Origin: Streptomyces sp. SID12501
GTDB lineage: Bacteria; Actinomycetota; Actinomycetes; Streptomycetales; Streptomycetaceae
Assembly (NCBI RefSeq): GCF_010550245.1
Contig: NZ_JAAGLU010000035.1
Coordinates: 1 to 64,000 of the forward strand
Length of the DNA stretch: 64,000 bases
Reading direction: 5' to 3'
The notes below the pieces were generated by a model that was not told the DNA's origin, did no database searches, and was given only the letters and a program-made list of their open reading frames with translations. Position numbers and translations under genes: made by a program. This document shows positions 16,527 to 25,362 of the stretch, piece by piece; within the stretch, counting starts at the first letter, position 1; the number at the start of each line of letters is the position of its first letter.

Positions 16527-17942
16527 ATGGCAAAGGCACCCGTACTCACGCCGCAGGCAATTGACTTCCCCCGCTGGTACCAGGATCTGGTCGCCAAGGC
16601 GGAGTTGGCCGACAACGGTCCGGTGCGGGGCACCATGGTCATCCGGCCGTACGGGTACGGGCTGTGGGAGCGGATGCAGGCAGAGATGGACGCACGGATC
16701 AAGGAGACGGGCGCGCAGAACGCCTACTTCCCCCTGCTGATCCCGGAGTCGTACTTCGCCAAGGAAGCCGAGCACGTCGAGGGGTTCGCGCCGGAGCTGG
16801 CCGTGGTCACGCACGGCGGAGGCAAGGAACTCGAAGAGCCCGCGGTGGTGCGCCCCACCTCCGAGATGATCATCAACGACTACTTCTCGAAGTGGGTGCA
16901 GAGCTACCGGGACCTGCCCCTGCTGATCAACCAGTGGGCGAACGTGGTGCGTTGGGAACTGCGCCCCAGGATCTTCCTCCGCACGTCGGAGTTCCTGTGG
17001 CAGGAGGGCCACACCGCGCACGCAACCTACGAGGACGCCCGCGACTTCGCCGCGCACATCCACCGTGACGTCTATGAGGACTTCATGGTGAACGTCCTGG
17101 CGATGGACACCGTTCCCGGCCGCAAGACGGTCAAGGAGCGCTTCGCGGGCGCGATCAACACCCTCACCCTCGAAGGGATGATGGGCGACGGCAAGGCCAT
17201 CCAGATGGCCACCAGCCATGAGCTGGGCCAGAACTTCGCCAAGGCGTTCAACACCCGCTACCTGTCGAAGGAAGGCAGGCAGGAACTCGTCTGGCAGACG
17301 TCATGGGGCTCGACGACCCGCATGATCGGCGCCCTGGTGATGGCACACGGCGACGACAACGGCCTGCGGGTCCCGCCGCGTCTCGCCGCGATCCAGGCCG
17401 TGGTCCTCGCGATCAAGGGCGACGAGGCGGTTCTGGCCAAGGTCCGCGAGATCGGCGACCGGCTGAAGGCGGCGGGCGTACGCGTGCGCGTGGACGACCG
17501 CACGGACGTGCCCTTCGGCCGCCGCGCCGTCGACTGGGAGCTCAAGGGCGTACCCGTACGCATCGAGGTCGGCCCCCGTGACCTGGAGAGCGGTACGGCG
17601 ATGCTCGTCCGCCGTATCCCGGGCGGCAAGGAACCGGTGGCCTTCGACGCGCTCGTACGGCTGCTGCCCACCATCCTCGAAGAGGACCAGGCGCTGCTGC
17701 TGGCCCAGTCGCGCGAGCGCCGGGAGTCCCGTACGTCGGACGTGTCGACGTTCGAGGAGGCCGTCGAGGCAGCGACCGCCGGCGGCTGGGCGCGCGTCCC
17801 CTGGGTGGTGCTCGGCGAAAAGGGCGAGGCCAGGCTCGGTGAGCACGCGGTGACCGTACGGTGTCTGGTCGCCGCGGACGGGTCGGTTCCCGACGCCGAC
17901 GACGCACCCGGTAACGTCGCCATCGTCGCCCGCGCCTACTGA
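16527..17942 (+). CDS. proS: Prolyl-tRNA synthetase, archaeal/eukaryotic type
   Basis: Class II aminoacyl-tRNA synthetase charging tRNA-Pro, 471 aa. Seen: motif 2 region NVVRWELRPRIFLRTSEFLW followed by QEGHTAHAT, SHELGQNFAKAFNT, motif 3 GSTTRMIGALVMAHGDDNG, an anticodon-binding domain from about residue 285, and a C-terminal tail ending in Tyr (VAIVARAY), a hallmark of the archaeal/eukaryotic type. The roughly 180-residue editing insertion of normal bacterial ProRS (about 565 aa) is absent. Streptomyces also carry a standard bacterial ProRS elsewhere (recalled), so this is probably a second enzyme. Translation appears leaderless. Confidence 0.93.
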   Translation: MAKAPVLTPQAIDFPRWYQDLVAKAELADNGPVRGTMVIRPYGYGLWERMQAEMDARIKETGAQNAYFPLLIPESYFAKEAEHVEGFAPELAVVTHGGGKELEEPAVVRPTSEMIINDYFSKWVQSYRDLPLLINQWANVVRWELRPRIFLRTSEFLWQEGHTAHATYEDARDFAAHIHRDVYEDFMVNVLAMDTVPGRKTVKERFAGAINTLTLEGMMGDGKAIQMATSHELGQNFAKAFNTRYLSKEGRQELVWQTSWGSTTRMIGALVMAHGDDNGLRVPPRLAAIQAVVLAIKGDEAVLAKVREIGDRLKAAGVRVRVDDRTDVPFGRRAVDWELKGVPVRIEVGPRDLESGTAMLVRRIPGGKEPVAFDALVRLLPTILEEDQALLLAQSRERRESRTSDVSTFEEAVEAATAGGWARVPWVVLGEKGEARLGEHAVTVRCLVAADGSVPDADDAPGNVAIVARAY

Positions 17943-18193
17943 GGTACGGCCGAGAGCGACCGAAATGCCTCTTGCGCACCGGACGACCACAGGTGCCCCG
18001 GCGTGCGGACAGCGTCTACGCGCCGGGTCGTACGTGGGACTACGCACCGGCTTGCTATGAGCTGTGAGGCTTCTCCGCAGATCAGCGCACCCGCCCTCGT
18101 CCGGACGCATCAGCGGCAACTGACGGGTACGTGCAAATTATTTGGGATGGCCCGGAATCGGAACACAGCGGCACTCAGGCTCGTTGTCATTAC

Positions 18194-18796
18194 GTGAGCA
18201 CGACACAGACACCACCTGTACTCGCCGCAGAACTGGCGCAGGCGTGGGCCGACATTCAGCGGTACCACCCCGAGCTGCCCGATCTTGCCGCGCCCGAGTC
18301 CCTGATCGGAGAGTCGTCGTCCGCCTGCGGGCACGCGCTCTCCTTCGAGCGACTGCTTCATGAGGCAGTCCATGGCATCGCCGCCGCCCGAGGAGTCCGC
18401 GACACCTCCCGGGCCGGCCGCTACCACAACCGCAGATTCCTCGCGATCGCCGAGGAGCTGGGCCTGGACCACCCCGAGGAACCGCACCCCAGCAGCGGCT
18501 TCTCGCTGGTCACGCTCAATCCCGAGGCCAAGCGGCGCTACCGCCCCACCATGGAGCGGCTGCAGCGGGCCCTGAAGGCGCACACGGTGGCCACCACCTC
18601 CGACACGACCCGCACCTTCCGCGGTCCGGCCGCCCGCCACGGCTCCTCCGGGGGAGGGGTGCGCGTGAAGGCCGTCTGCGACTGCGGTCGCAACGTGCGC
18701 GTCGTCCCGTCGGTGCTGGCGCAGGCCCCGATCGTGTGCGGCGGCTGCGGCAAGCCGTTCCGCATCCCCGAGATCGTCGGCGCGGGCGTCGCCTGA
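18194..18796 (+). CDS. SprT-like zinc metalloprotein
   Basis: 200 aa protein of unknown function with a SprT-like layout. Seen: LLHEAVHGIAAARG with the HExxH zinc site (about residues 55-60), a possible third ligand in GRYHNRRFLAIAEELGL, and a C-terminal zinc ribbon CDCGRN-x~18-CGGCGKPFRIPE. Such proteins act as metalloproteases or DNA-associated zinc proteins in other systems; the substrate here is unknown. GTG 18194 (VSTTQTPPVLAAELAQAW) starts at the first conserved-looking residue; upstream GTG codons in frame add unrelated sequence. It is a single gene ending at an 18-bp perfect hairpin. Confidence 0.75.
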   Translation: MSTTQTPPVLAAELAQAWADIQRYHPELPDLAAPESLIGESSSACGHALSFERLLHEAVHGIAAARGVRDTSRAGRYHNRRFLAIAEELGLDHPEEPHPSSGFSLVTLNPEAKRRYRPTMERLQRALKAHTVATTSDTTRTFRGPAARHGSSGGGVRVKAVCDCGRNVRVVPSVLAQAPIVCGGCGKPFRIPEIVGAGVA

Positions 18797-19105
18797 CCCT
18801 CTGCTCCGATGCGTGATCGAGCCCGGCATCTCGTGGGTGCCGGATGAACACGTGGGGGAGTGCGCGGTCCGCGGGCGGTCGCCTGTATGGGCACCCGGAG
18901 CGCCGGGTGCCCATACAGGCTTGACCAAGTGATGCCCGGGTTCGGTGCGACCCGCCGGGTATGGCAGAATGGCCAGCTGTACTCGACAGCCGCACAGGAA
19001 CCCTCTCGCCTCCGGCTGACGCGTCCATCGGGCACTCGGGTACCGCAACCCCACGCGGCAATCTCGCCGTGCCCAACCACGTCAATTCCAGGAGAATCCA
19101 CTCCC
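18797..19105 (+). other. 309-base gap with terminator and rpsP leader
   Basis: Contains the terminator at 18881-18920, a TTGACC immediately after it (18921-18926), a CAGAAT that could serve as -10 (18965-18970), and a leader of about 130 bases before rpsP. No gene seen. The promoter assignment is tentative. Confidence 0.4.
18881..18920 (+). terminator. Perfect 18-bp terminator hairpin
   Basis: 18881-18898 pairs without mismatch to 18903-18920 around the loop AGCG. It separates the SprT-like gene from the rpsP operon and is one of the strongest hairpins in the window. Confidence 0.92.
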
Positions 19106-19534
19106 GTGGCAGTCAAGATCAAGCTGAAGCGTCTGGGCAAGATCCGTTCGCCTCACTACCGCATCGTCGTCGCCGACTCCCGTACCCGCCGTGATGGCCG
19201 GGCCATCGAGGAGATCGGCCTGTACCACCCGGTGCAGAACCCCTCGCGCATCGAGGTCGACACCGACCGCGCGCAGTACTGGCTGGGTGTCGGCGCGCAG
19301 CCGACCGAGCCGGTTCTCGCCATCCTCAAGCTGACCGGCGACTGGCAGAAGTTCAAGGGCCTGCCCGCCCCGGCTCCGCTGCTCGTGGCCGCTCCGAAGC
19401 CCCCGCGTCCGTTGTTCGAGGCCCTGGGCGGCGACAACGAGGGCAAGGGTGAGGCCATCACCCAGAAGAAGAAGGCCGAGAAGAAGGACGAGGCTCCGGC
19501 TGAGTCCTCTGCGGCTGCGCCGACCGAGGCCTGA
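19106..19534 (+). CDS. rpsP: 30S ribosomal protein S16
   Basis: S16 of the small subunit, 142 aa. The core SPHYRIVVADSRTRRDGRAI with EEIGLYHP and RAQYWLGVGAQPTEPV is typical; an Ala/Lys/Glu-rich C-terminal extension (from about residue 105) is usual in actinobacteria. GTG 19106 follows AGGAGA; upstream codons in frame are leader. It is the first gene of rpsP-khpA-rimM-trmD. Confidence 0.97.
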   Translation: MAVKIKLKRLGKIRSPHYRIVVADSRTRRDGRAIEEIGLYHPVQNPSRIEVDTDRAQYWLGVGAQPTEPVLAILKLTGDWQKFKGLPAPAPLLVAAPKPPRPLFEALGGDNEGKGEAITQKKKAEKKDEAPAESSAAAPTEA

Positions 19535-19536
19535 GC

Positions 19537-19776
19537 ATGCTCGAGGAGGCTCTCGAGCACCTCGTGAAGGGCATCGTCGACAACCCCGACGAAGTGCAGG
19601 TCGCCTCGCGCGAGCTGCGCCGCGGGCGCGTTCTGGAGGTCAGGGTTCACCCCGACGACCTCGGTAAGGTGATCGGCCGTAACGGCCGCACCGCACGTGC
19701 CCTGCGAACCGTCGTGGGTGCCATCGGCGGACGCGGAGTCCGTGTCGACCTCGTCGACGTGGACCAGGTTCGCTGA
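19537..19776 (+). CDS. khpA: KH-domain RNA-binding protein KhpA
   Basis: Single KH domain protein, 79 aa, binding RNA. Seen: VIGRNGRTARALRTVVGA with the GxxG loop (GRNG). It lies two bases after rpsP, the conserved place of this gene next to rimM and trmD, pointing to a role in ribosome or RNA metabolism. In other bacteria KhpA pairs with KhpB (established). Confidence 0.92.
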   Translation: MLEEALEHLVKGIVDNPDEVQVASRELRRGRVLEVRVHPDDLGKVIGRNGRTARALRTVVGAIGGRGVRVDLVDVDQVR

Positions 19777-19796
19777 TCACCACGTAGCACCGGCTC

Positions 19797-19858
19797 GGGC
19801 CGGGGAGGGCCACTTGGGCCGTCCCCGGCCCGTAGTCGTCTACGGAGTAATGCCGTAG
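19797..19858 (+). promoter_or_regulatory. Tandem hairpins between khpA and rimM
   Basis: GGGCCGGGGAGGGCC (19797-19811) pairs with 19817-19831 (one mismatch, loop ACTTG); CTACGG-N7-CCGTAG (19840-19858) follows. They may attenuate or process the operon transcript between ribosomal and tRNA-modification genes, since no promoter is obvious after them. Confidence 0.6.
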
Positions 19859-19882
19859 GCACACGACAGGAGATTCCAGACA

Positions 19883-20446
19883 GTGCAGCTCGTAGTCGCG
19901 CGTGTGGGCCGCGCCCACGGCATCAAGGGCGAGGTAACCGTCGAGGTACGTACCGACGAGCCGGAACTCCGGCTCCCGCCCGGTGCCGTCCTGGCCACCG
20001 ACCCCGCCTCGGCGGGACCGCTGACCATCGAGACCGGCCGTGTCCACAGCGGCCGGCTCCTGCTGCGCTTCGAGGGCGTACACGACCGGACCGGTGCCGA
20101 GGCCCTGCGCAACATCCTGCTGATCGCCGACATCGACCCCGAGGAACTGCCCGAGGGCGAGGACGAGTACTACGACCACCAGCTGATGGACCTGGACGTG
20201 GTCCTGGTCGACGGCACCGAGGTCGGGCGCATCACCGAGATCTCGCACCTGCCCTCCCAGGACCTGTTCGTCGTGGAGCGCCCCGACGGCAGCGAGGTGT
20301 ACGTCCCGTTCGTCCAGGAGATCGTCGTGGAGATCGACCTGGAGGAGCAGCGGGCGGTCATCGATCCGCCGCCGGGTCTGATCGACGACCAGGCCGAGGC
20401 CGCCTCTTCCAGGGACGGCGAAGACTCCCCGGGAGCCGGCGTCTGA
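19883..20446 (+). CDS. rimM: Ribosome maturation factor RimM
   Basis: 16S rRNA processing factor binding S19 in pre-30S particles, 187 aa. N-terminal RimM barrel VVARVGRAHGIKGEVTVEV and a PRC-barrel with LMDLDVVLVDGTEVGRITE and YVPFVQEIV. GTG 19883 follows AGGAG. The stop overlaps the trmD start (TGATG), so the two are translationally coupled. Confidence 0.97.
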   Translation: MQLVVARVGRAHGIKGEVTVEVRTDEPELRLPPGAVLATDPASAGPLTIETGRVHSGRLLLRFEGVHDRTGAEALRNILLIADIDPEELPEGEDEYYDHQLMDLDVVLVDGTEVGRITEISHLPSQDLFVVERPDGSEVYVPFVQEIVVEIDLEEQRAVIDPPPGLIDDQAEAASSRDGEDSPGAGV

Positions 20447-21267
20447 TGCGTCTCGACGTCGTCACGATCTTCCCCGAGTACCTCGAACCCCTGAACGTCT
20501 CGCTCGTCGGCAAGGCACGCGCGCGTGGACAGCTGAACGTGCACGTGCACGATCTTCGGGACTGGACGTACGACCGCCACAACAAGGTCGACGACACTCC
20601 CTACGGCGGCGGCCCGGGAATGGTCATGAAGACCGACCCCTGGGGCGACGCGCTGGACGACGTACTGGCCGACGGCTACGAGACCGGCTCCCGGACACCC
20701 GCGCTCGTCGTGCCCACGCCCAGTGGCCGCCCCTTCACCCAGGCGCTCGCCGTCGAGCTGTCCGAGCGGCCGTGGCTGGTCTTCACACCCGCCCGTTACG
20801 AGGGCATCGACCGGCGTGTCATCGACGAGTACGCCACGCGGATGCCCGTGTACGAGGTGTCCATCGGCGACTACGTGCTCGCCGGCGGCGAGGCGGCCGT
20901 ACTGGTGATCACGGAGGCCGTGGCGCGGCTGCTGCCCGGGGTCCTCGGCAACGCCGAGTCGCACCAGGACGACTCCTTCGCACCGGGTGCCATGGCCAAC
21001 CTCCTGGAGGGGCCCGTCTACACCAAGCCGCCCCAGTGGCGCGGCCGGGGGATCCCGGACGTGCTGCTCAGCGGCCACCACGGAAAGATCGCGCGCTGGC
21101 GCCGGGACGAGGCGCTGGGTCGTACGGCGGTCAACCGGCCCGACCTGATCGAACAGACCGACGCGTCCGTCTTCGACAAGAAGGACCGCGAGACGCTCTC
21201 CATCATGGGGTGGCGGCCTTCCACCGACGGCCGATTTTGGCGCAGGCCAGAGGGCGTGGAAGAATAG
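20446..21267 (+). CDS. trmD: tRNA (guanine-37-N1)-methyltransferase TrmD
   Basis: SPOUT-family enzyme that forms m1G37 in tRNA and prevents frameshifting, 273 aa. Seen: MRLDVVTIFPEYLEPL, DDTPYGGGPGMVM, the knot region VFTPARYEGIDRRV and YEVSIGDYVLAGGE, then LSGHHGKIARWRRDEAL. Full family length. It is coupled to rimM and followed by rplS after 133 bases. Confidence 0.98.
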   Translation: MRLDVVTIFPEYLEPLNVSLVGKARARGQLNVHVHDLRDWTYDRHNKVDDTPYGGGPGMVMKTDPWGDALDDVLADGYETGSRTPALVVPTPSGRPFTQALAVELSERPWLVFTPARYEGIDRRVIDEYATRMPVYEVSIGDYVLAGGEAAVLVITEAVARLLPGVLGNAESHQDDSFAPGAMANLLEGPVYTKPPQWRGRGIPDVLLSGHHGKIARWRRDEALGRTAVNRPDLIEQTDASVFDKKDRETLSIMGWRPSTDGRFWRRPEGVEE

Positions 21268-21400
21268 GTCGCTGTTGTGCGTCGTCCGGCGTGCGCCCCT
21301 GCCACGGGGGGACACGACGCCCGCCCCGGCACGGACAGCATCCTTCCGAGATTCAAGCTCCCGTTGATGACCTGTGGCATCAGCGAAGAAAGCAGACAAA

Positions 21401-21751
21401 ATGTCCAACCTGCTCGACTCCGTCGACTCGGCGTCGCTGCGCGACGACATCCCGGCCTTCCGCCCGGGTGACACCGTCAACGTCCACGTCCGCGTCATCG
21501 AGGGCAACCGCTCCCGTGTGCAGCAGTTCAAGGGCGTAGTCATCCGCCGCCAGGGCGCCGGTGTCCGCGAGACCTTCACGGTCCGCAAGATCTCGTTCTC
21601 CGTCGGCGTGGAGCGCACCTTCCCGGTGCACACCCCGATCGTCGAGAAGATCGAGCTGGTCATGCGTGGTGACGTGCGTCGCGCGAAGCTGTACTACCTC
21701 CGTGACCTGCGCGGCAAGGCCGCGAAGATCAAGGAGAAGCGCGACAGGTGA
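21401..21751 (+). CDS. rplS: 50S ribosomal protein L19
   Basis: L19 at the subunit interface, 116 aa; IPAFRPGDTVNVHVRVIEGN and RRAKLYYLRDLRGKAAKIKE are diagnostic. ATG 21401 (MSNLLDSVDSAS) gives the family start; a GTG 27 bases upstream has no better RBS. A loose hairpin GTGAGCC-N12-GGCTCAC (21759-21784) follows the stop. Confidence 0.97.
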   Translation: MSNLLDSVDSASLRDDIPAFRPGDTVNVHVRVIEGNRSRVQQFKGVVIRRQGAGVRETFTVRKISFSVGVERTFPVHTPIVEKIELVMRGDVRRAKLYYLRDLRGKAAKIKEKRDR

Positions 21752-21811
21752 GCTTTCGGTGAGCCCGATATAAAGGAGGCTCACATCGGGGCCGGATAAC
21801 ATCCTGCCCCG

Positions 21812-22528
21812 ATGAACACCGAAGCACAGCCGACGGAGCGCGACCGCTCCTCCCGCCCTGTTCGATCCGAGGAGAACTCGGACACCGAGGGGCCGGAGGA
21901 CCGGTCGCGTTTTGCGTTGGTGTCCCGGGCGGCCGAGTGGCTCCCGGGCGGACGGATCACCCTGACCGTGCTGGTCTTCCTGGTATTTCTGCTCCTCTTC
22001 AGCAGGTTTGTCATCCAGCCGTTCGAAATTCCCAGCAGCTCGATGGAGCGCGGATTGAGGATCGGGGACCGCGTTCTCGTAAATAAGTTCGCGTACCGTT
22101 TCGGTGCCGAGCCGCAGCGCGGTGACGTCGTCGTCTTCGACGGAACCGGCTACTTCGGGCACGCCGACTACATCAAGCGCGTTGTGGGTGTGGGGAGAGA
22201 CCACGTGCTCTGCTGCGACAAGGAGGGGAGAATCGAGGTGAACGGCCGGTCGGTCGACGAGTCGACGTTCCTTTACCCCGGTGACAGCCCGTCCACGGTG
22301 TCCTTCGACGTCGTGGTGCCCGAGGACGGACTCTTCGTCCTGGGGGACCACCGCAGTGACTCCAGCGACTCCCGGGACCATCTGGGTTCGCCCGGCGGCG
22401 GCATGGTCCCTGTGGGCAGGGTGATCGGCCGGGCCGACTGGATCGGCTGGCCCAGTGGGCACTGGACCCGTCTGGACCGACCCGGCGCGTACGCGCGTGT
22501 GCCCGCCGCGGACGGTGTCCATGGGTAA
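21812..22528 (+). CDS. sipW: Type I signal peptidase SipW
   Basis: Membrane-bound Ser/Lys signal peptidase, 238 aa, cleaving signal peptides on the outer face of the membrane. One N-terminal membrane helix (about 50-66), then IPSSSMERG with nucleophile Ser77, the general base in ADYIKRVVGVG (Lys122) and LFVLGDHRSDSSDSRD. Unlike several Streptomyces signal peptidases it shows no C-terminal helix. TAACAT (21797-21802) nine bases before ATG may give it its own near-leaderless promoter. It is first of four paralogues in a row. Confidence 0.95.
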   Translation: MNTEAQPTERDRSSRPVRSEENSDTEGPEDRSRFALVSRAAEWLPGGRITLTVLVFLVFLLLFSRFVIQPFEIPSSSMERGLRIGDRVLVNKFAYRFGAEPQRGDVVVFDGTGYFGHADYIKRVVGVGRDHVLCCDKEGRIEVNGRSVDESTFLYPGDSPSTVSFDVVVPEDGLFVLGDHRSDSSDSRDHLGSPGGGMVPVGRVIGRADWIGWPSGHWTRLDRPGAYARVPAADGVHG

Positions 22529-23603
22529 CCGCGGCAAGCCGCGCGGGGCGCCCAGCACCGTCGCCGACCAGCTGCTGCCCACCGGCTCGCGCCGGGCCTC
22601 CGGTGCCGCCGCCAGGCCGGGGCGGGCCGAGCGCCGCAAGCTCCAGCGCAAGGTCAAGCGGCGCAGAAGGCGTTCGGCCGTCAAGGAGATACCCCTTCTG
22701 GTGGGCGTCGCGGTCCTCATCGCACTGGTCCTGAAGACGTTCCTCGTGCAGGCGTTCGTTATCCCGTCGGGCTCGATGGAGAACACGATCCAGATCGGCG
22801 ACCGGGTCCTCGTGGACAAGTTCACCCCCTGGTTCGGCTCCGAGCCCCAGCGCGGTGACGTGGTCGTCTTCAAGGACCCCGGCGGCTGGCTCGACGACGA
22901 GCCGACCACTGCGAAGGGCGAGGACCCCATCGTCGTCAAGCAGGTCAAGCAGGGGCTCACCTTCATCGGCCTGCTGCCCTCGGACAACGAGAAGGACCTC
23001 ATCAAGCGGGTCGTCGCGGTCGGCGGCGACACCGTCAAGTGCTGCGACTCCGAGGGCCGCGTGACCGTCAACGGCATGCCGCTCAACGAGACGACCTACA
23101 TCCACCCCGGCAACAAGCCGTCGTCGTTCACATTCGAGGTGAAGGTTCCCGAGGGACGCCTGTTCGTGATGGGCGACCACCGGGCCAACTCCGCCGACTC
23201 CCGCTACCACCGCACCGAGGCGTACAGCGGCACCGTGTCCGAGAGCTCCATCGTGGGCCGGGCCATGGTCATCGCCTGGCCGTTCGGCCACTGGACCCAG
23301 CTGGAGGAGCCGGACACGTTCTCCTCGGTGCCGGGTGGGTCGGCCACCGCCCTCGGCGCGTCGCATAGGGTGGCTTCCGCGGATCGGTATGGATCGATCC
23401 CGCTCCCGACCCCTGCGGAACTCCCGCTCGTTATGGGAGTGGTGGGCCTGCGTCGCATCCGGCGCAGGCGGCGGTTCGGAGTGAGGAGTGGACGTGGGGG
23501 ATTTGGCGGTCGGCGCACGGTCCGGACAGGACGGTCCCGAGGAACAGCGCCCCGCGGAGCCGGTTTCACCGGCCGCAGAGGACGCGGTCCCCGCCGAGAG
23601 TGA
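22521..23603 (+). CDS. sipX: Type I signal peptidase SipX
   Basis: Second signal peptidase, 360 aa. N-terminal basic stretch, membrane helix (about 57-75), IPSGSMENT with Ser85, DLIKRVVAVGGD with Lys162, LFVMGDHRANSADSRY. A second hydrophobic stretch PAELPLVMGVVGLRRIRRRRR precedes an Arg/Gly-rich tail. ATG 22521 overlaps the sipW stop by eight bases. The tail runs about 110 bases into sipY in another frame, so its last ~40 residues deserve checking. Confidence 0.93.
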   Translation: MGNRGKPRGAPSTVADQLLPTGSRRASGAAARPGRAERRKLQRKVKRRRRRSAVKEIPLLVGVAVLIALVLKTFLVQAFVIPSGSMENTIQIGDRVLVDKFTPWFGSEPQRGDVVVFKDPGGWLDDEPTTAKGEDPIVVKQVKQGLTFIGLLPSDNEKDLIKRVVAVGGDTVKCCDSEGRVTVNGMPLNETTYIHPGNKPSSFTFEVKVPEGRLFVMGDHRANSADSRYHRTEAYSGTVSESSIVGRAMVIAWPFGHWTQLEEPDTFSSVPGGSATALGASHRVASADRYGSIPLPTPAELPLVMGVVGLRRIRRRRRFGVRSGRGGFGGRRTVRTGRSRGTAPRGAGFTGRRGRGPRRE

Positions 23604-24522
23604 CCCCGGGGCCCAGGGGCTCGCCGGGAGTGGCCCAGGGTTCTCAGGGACGGGCGGGGGGGACTCCGGGAACTCCGGGGACGACACCGCTCAGGACCTC
23701 GACGAGTCCGGCCACAAGCCCAGGAAGCAGCGCTCCTTCTGGAAGGAGTTGCCGCTGCTCATCGGCATCGCGCTGGTGCTCGCGCTGCTGATCAAGACCT
23801 TCCTGGTCCAGGCGTTCTCCATCCCTTCGGACTCCATGCAGCACACGCTGGAGCAGGGCGACCGGGTCCTCGTCGACAAACTGACCCCCTGGTTCGGCTC
23901 CGAGCCCGAGCGCGGTGAGGTCGTCGTCTTCCATGACCCCGCCGACTGGCTGGCCGGCGAGCCGACCGTCGAACCGAACCCCGCGCAGCGGGTCCTCGGC
24001 TGGATCGGCCTGATGCCGTCCGCCAATGAGAAGGACCTCATCAAGCGCGTCATCGGAGTCGGCGGCGACACCATCGAGTGCAACGGCACCGGCCCGCTGA
24101 AGGTCAACGGCCAGCCGCTCAACGAGCCGTACGTGTACTCGGGGAACACCCCGTGCAGCGTCGACGACCAGGGCGGCCAGTTCAAGGTCACGGTACCCAA
24201 GGGCAAAATCTGGGTCATGGGTGACCACCGTCAGAACTCGCTGGACTCCCGGTACCACCAGGAGGACAAGAACCAGGGCTTCGTCCCCGTGGACAACGTC
24301 GTCGGCCGCGCGATCGTGGTCGCCTGGCCGCCCACCCGCTGGGACACGCTGCCGATTCCCGACACGTTCGACCAGAACCTGAGCGCCGCAGCTCCGGGCG
24401 CGCTGGGCCTCGCGGGCGCCGTCCCGCTGGTCCTGTGGCGCAGGCGCCGCGCGGTCGGTCGTACGACTGCTCCCGTTACCGTCGGAAACTCCGGTGTTCC
24501 CGGGCCGGGTACCGCCGGGTAG
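23494..24522 (+). CDS. sipY: Type I signal peptidase SipY
   Basis: Third signal peptidase, about 342 aa. A long acidic/Gly-rich cytosolic N-terminus (about 1-75), membrane helix (about 86-104), SIPSDSMQHT with Ser114, DLIKRVIGVGGD with Lys184, IWVMGDHRQNSLDSRY, and a C-terminal helix ending in VLWRRRRAV. GTG 23494 is preferred because GAGGAG (23483-23488) lies five bases upstream; GTG 23488 adds two residues. The start is inside sipX, implying coupled translation. Confidence 0.93.
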   Translation: MGDLAVGARSGQDGPEEQRPAEPVSPAAEDAVPAESDPGAQGLAGSGPGFSGTGGGDSGNSGDDTAQDLDESGHKPRKQRSFWKELPLLIGIALVLALLIKTFLVQAFSIPSDSMQHTLEQGDRVLVDKLTPWFGSEPERGEVVVFHDPADWLAGEPTVEPNPAQRVLGWIGLMPSANEKDLIKRVIGVGGDTIECNGTGPLKVNGQPLNEPYVYSGNTPCSVDDQGGQFKVTVPKGKIWVMGDHRQNSLDSRYHQEDKNQGFVPVDNVVGRAIVVAWPPTRWDTLPIPDTFDQNLSAAAPGALGLAGAVPLVLWRRRRAVGRTTAPVTVGNSGVPGPGTAG

Positions 24523-24612
24523 GGTGCCGTCCCAGGCAGCCGATCTTCCGTGGCCCGGCCAGTTGGCGCAGGGGCCACGGGGATCGCCTCTCCGAGCTGG
24601 GAGAACACTGGG

Positions 24613-25362
24613 ATGAGCGGCACGACGACACGTACGGACGAGGGCCACGGGCGGCTCGGCAGCAAGCTGTCGGGACTGGTCATGGCCCTCGGCTGTGTGC
24701 TCTTCCTGGGCGGCTTCGTCTGGGGCGCGATCCTCTACCGGCCGTACACCGTGCCGACCGACTCCATGTCGCCCACCATCGTGGCCGGTGACCATGTGCT
24801 GGCCCAGCGCGTCGACGGCGGCGAGATCGAGCGCGGTGACGTCGTGGTCTTCAGGCAGGAGAGCTGGGGCGACATGCCCCTGGTCAAACGGGTCGTGGCC
24901 GTGGGCGGCGACACGGTCTCCTGCTGCACGGACGGCAAGCTGGTCGTCAACGGCAAGCAGATCCAGGAGTCCTACCTGCGCAAGGGCCAGCTCGCCGAAC
25001 TGACCAGCATCCCGTCGATCACGGTCCCCGAGGGGCGCCTGTTCCTGCTCGGTGACGAGCGCACCGGCTCCCTGGACTCCACGGCCCACCTCACGGAGGC
25101 CTTCAACGGCACTGTGCCGCGGAGTTCGGTGGACGCCCGCGTCGACGCCGTGGTGTGGCCCATGAACGGCATGCTGGCCCGTCCCACGGGCTTCGAACCC
25201 CTGGGGGGCCTCTCCACGCCGGGCCCGCTGCGGCTGCTCACCGTCGCGATCGTGGTGGGCGGGGTGCTCGTCCTGGGCGGCGGCGCCTACGGGCCGATCG
25301 CCGCGCGGGCGGCGAAGCGGCGCGGTGCCGCCGCGGTGGCGGAGCCGGCCGGTGCCCGCTGA
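24613..25362 (+). CDS. sipZ: Type I signal peptidase SipZ
   Basis: Fourth signal peptidase, 249 aa and the most divergent. Membrane helix (about 21-40), VPTDSMSPTIVAGD with Ser51, MPLVKRVVAVGGD with Lys92, LFLLGDERTGSLDS (GDER in place of the usual GDHR) and a C-terminal helix LLTVAIVVGGVLVLGGGAYG. ATG 24613 follows GGGAGA. The Nudix gene begins inside its 3' end. Confidence 0.93.
   Translation: MSGTTTRTDEGHGRLGSKLSGLVMALGCVLFLGGFVWGAILYRPYTVPTDSMSPTIVAGDHVLAQRVDGGEIERGDVVVFRQESWGDMPLVKRVVAVGGDTVSCCTDGKLVVNGKQIQESYLRKGQLAELTSIPSITVPEGRLFLLGDERTGSLDSTAHLTEAFNGTVPRSSVDARVDAVVWPMNGMLARPTGFEPLGGLSTPGPLRLLTVAIVVGGVLVLGGGAYGPIAARAAKRRGAAAVAEPAGAR

Noticed and set aside
20170..21663. 497-codon minus-strand frame opposite rimM-trmD-rplS
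   Set aside because: Shadow of three conserved genes.
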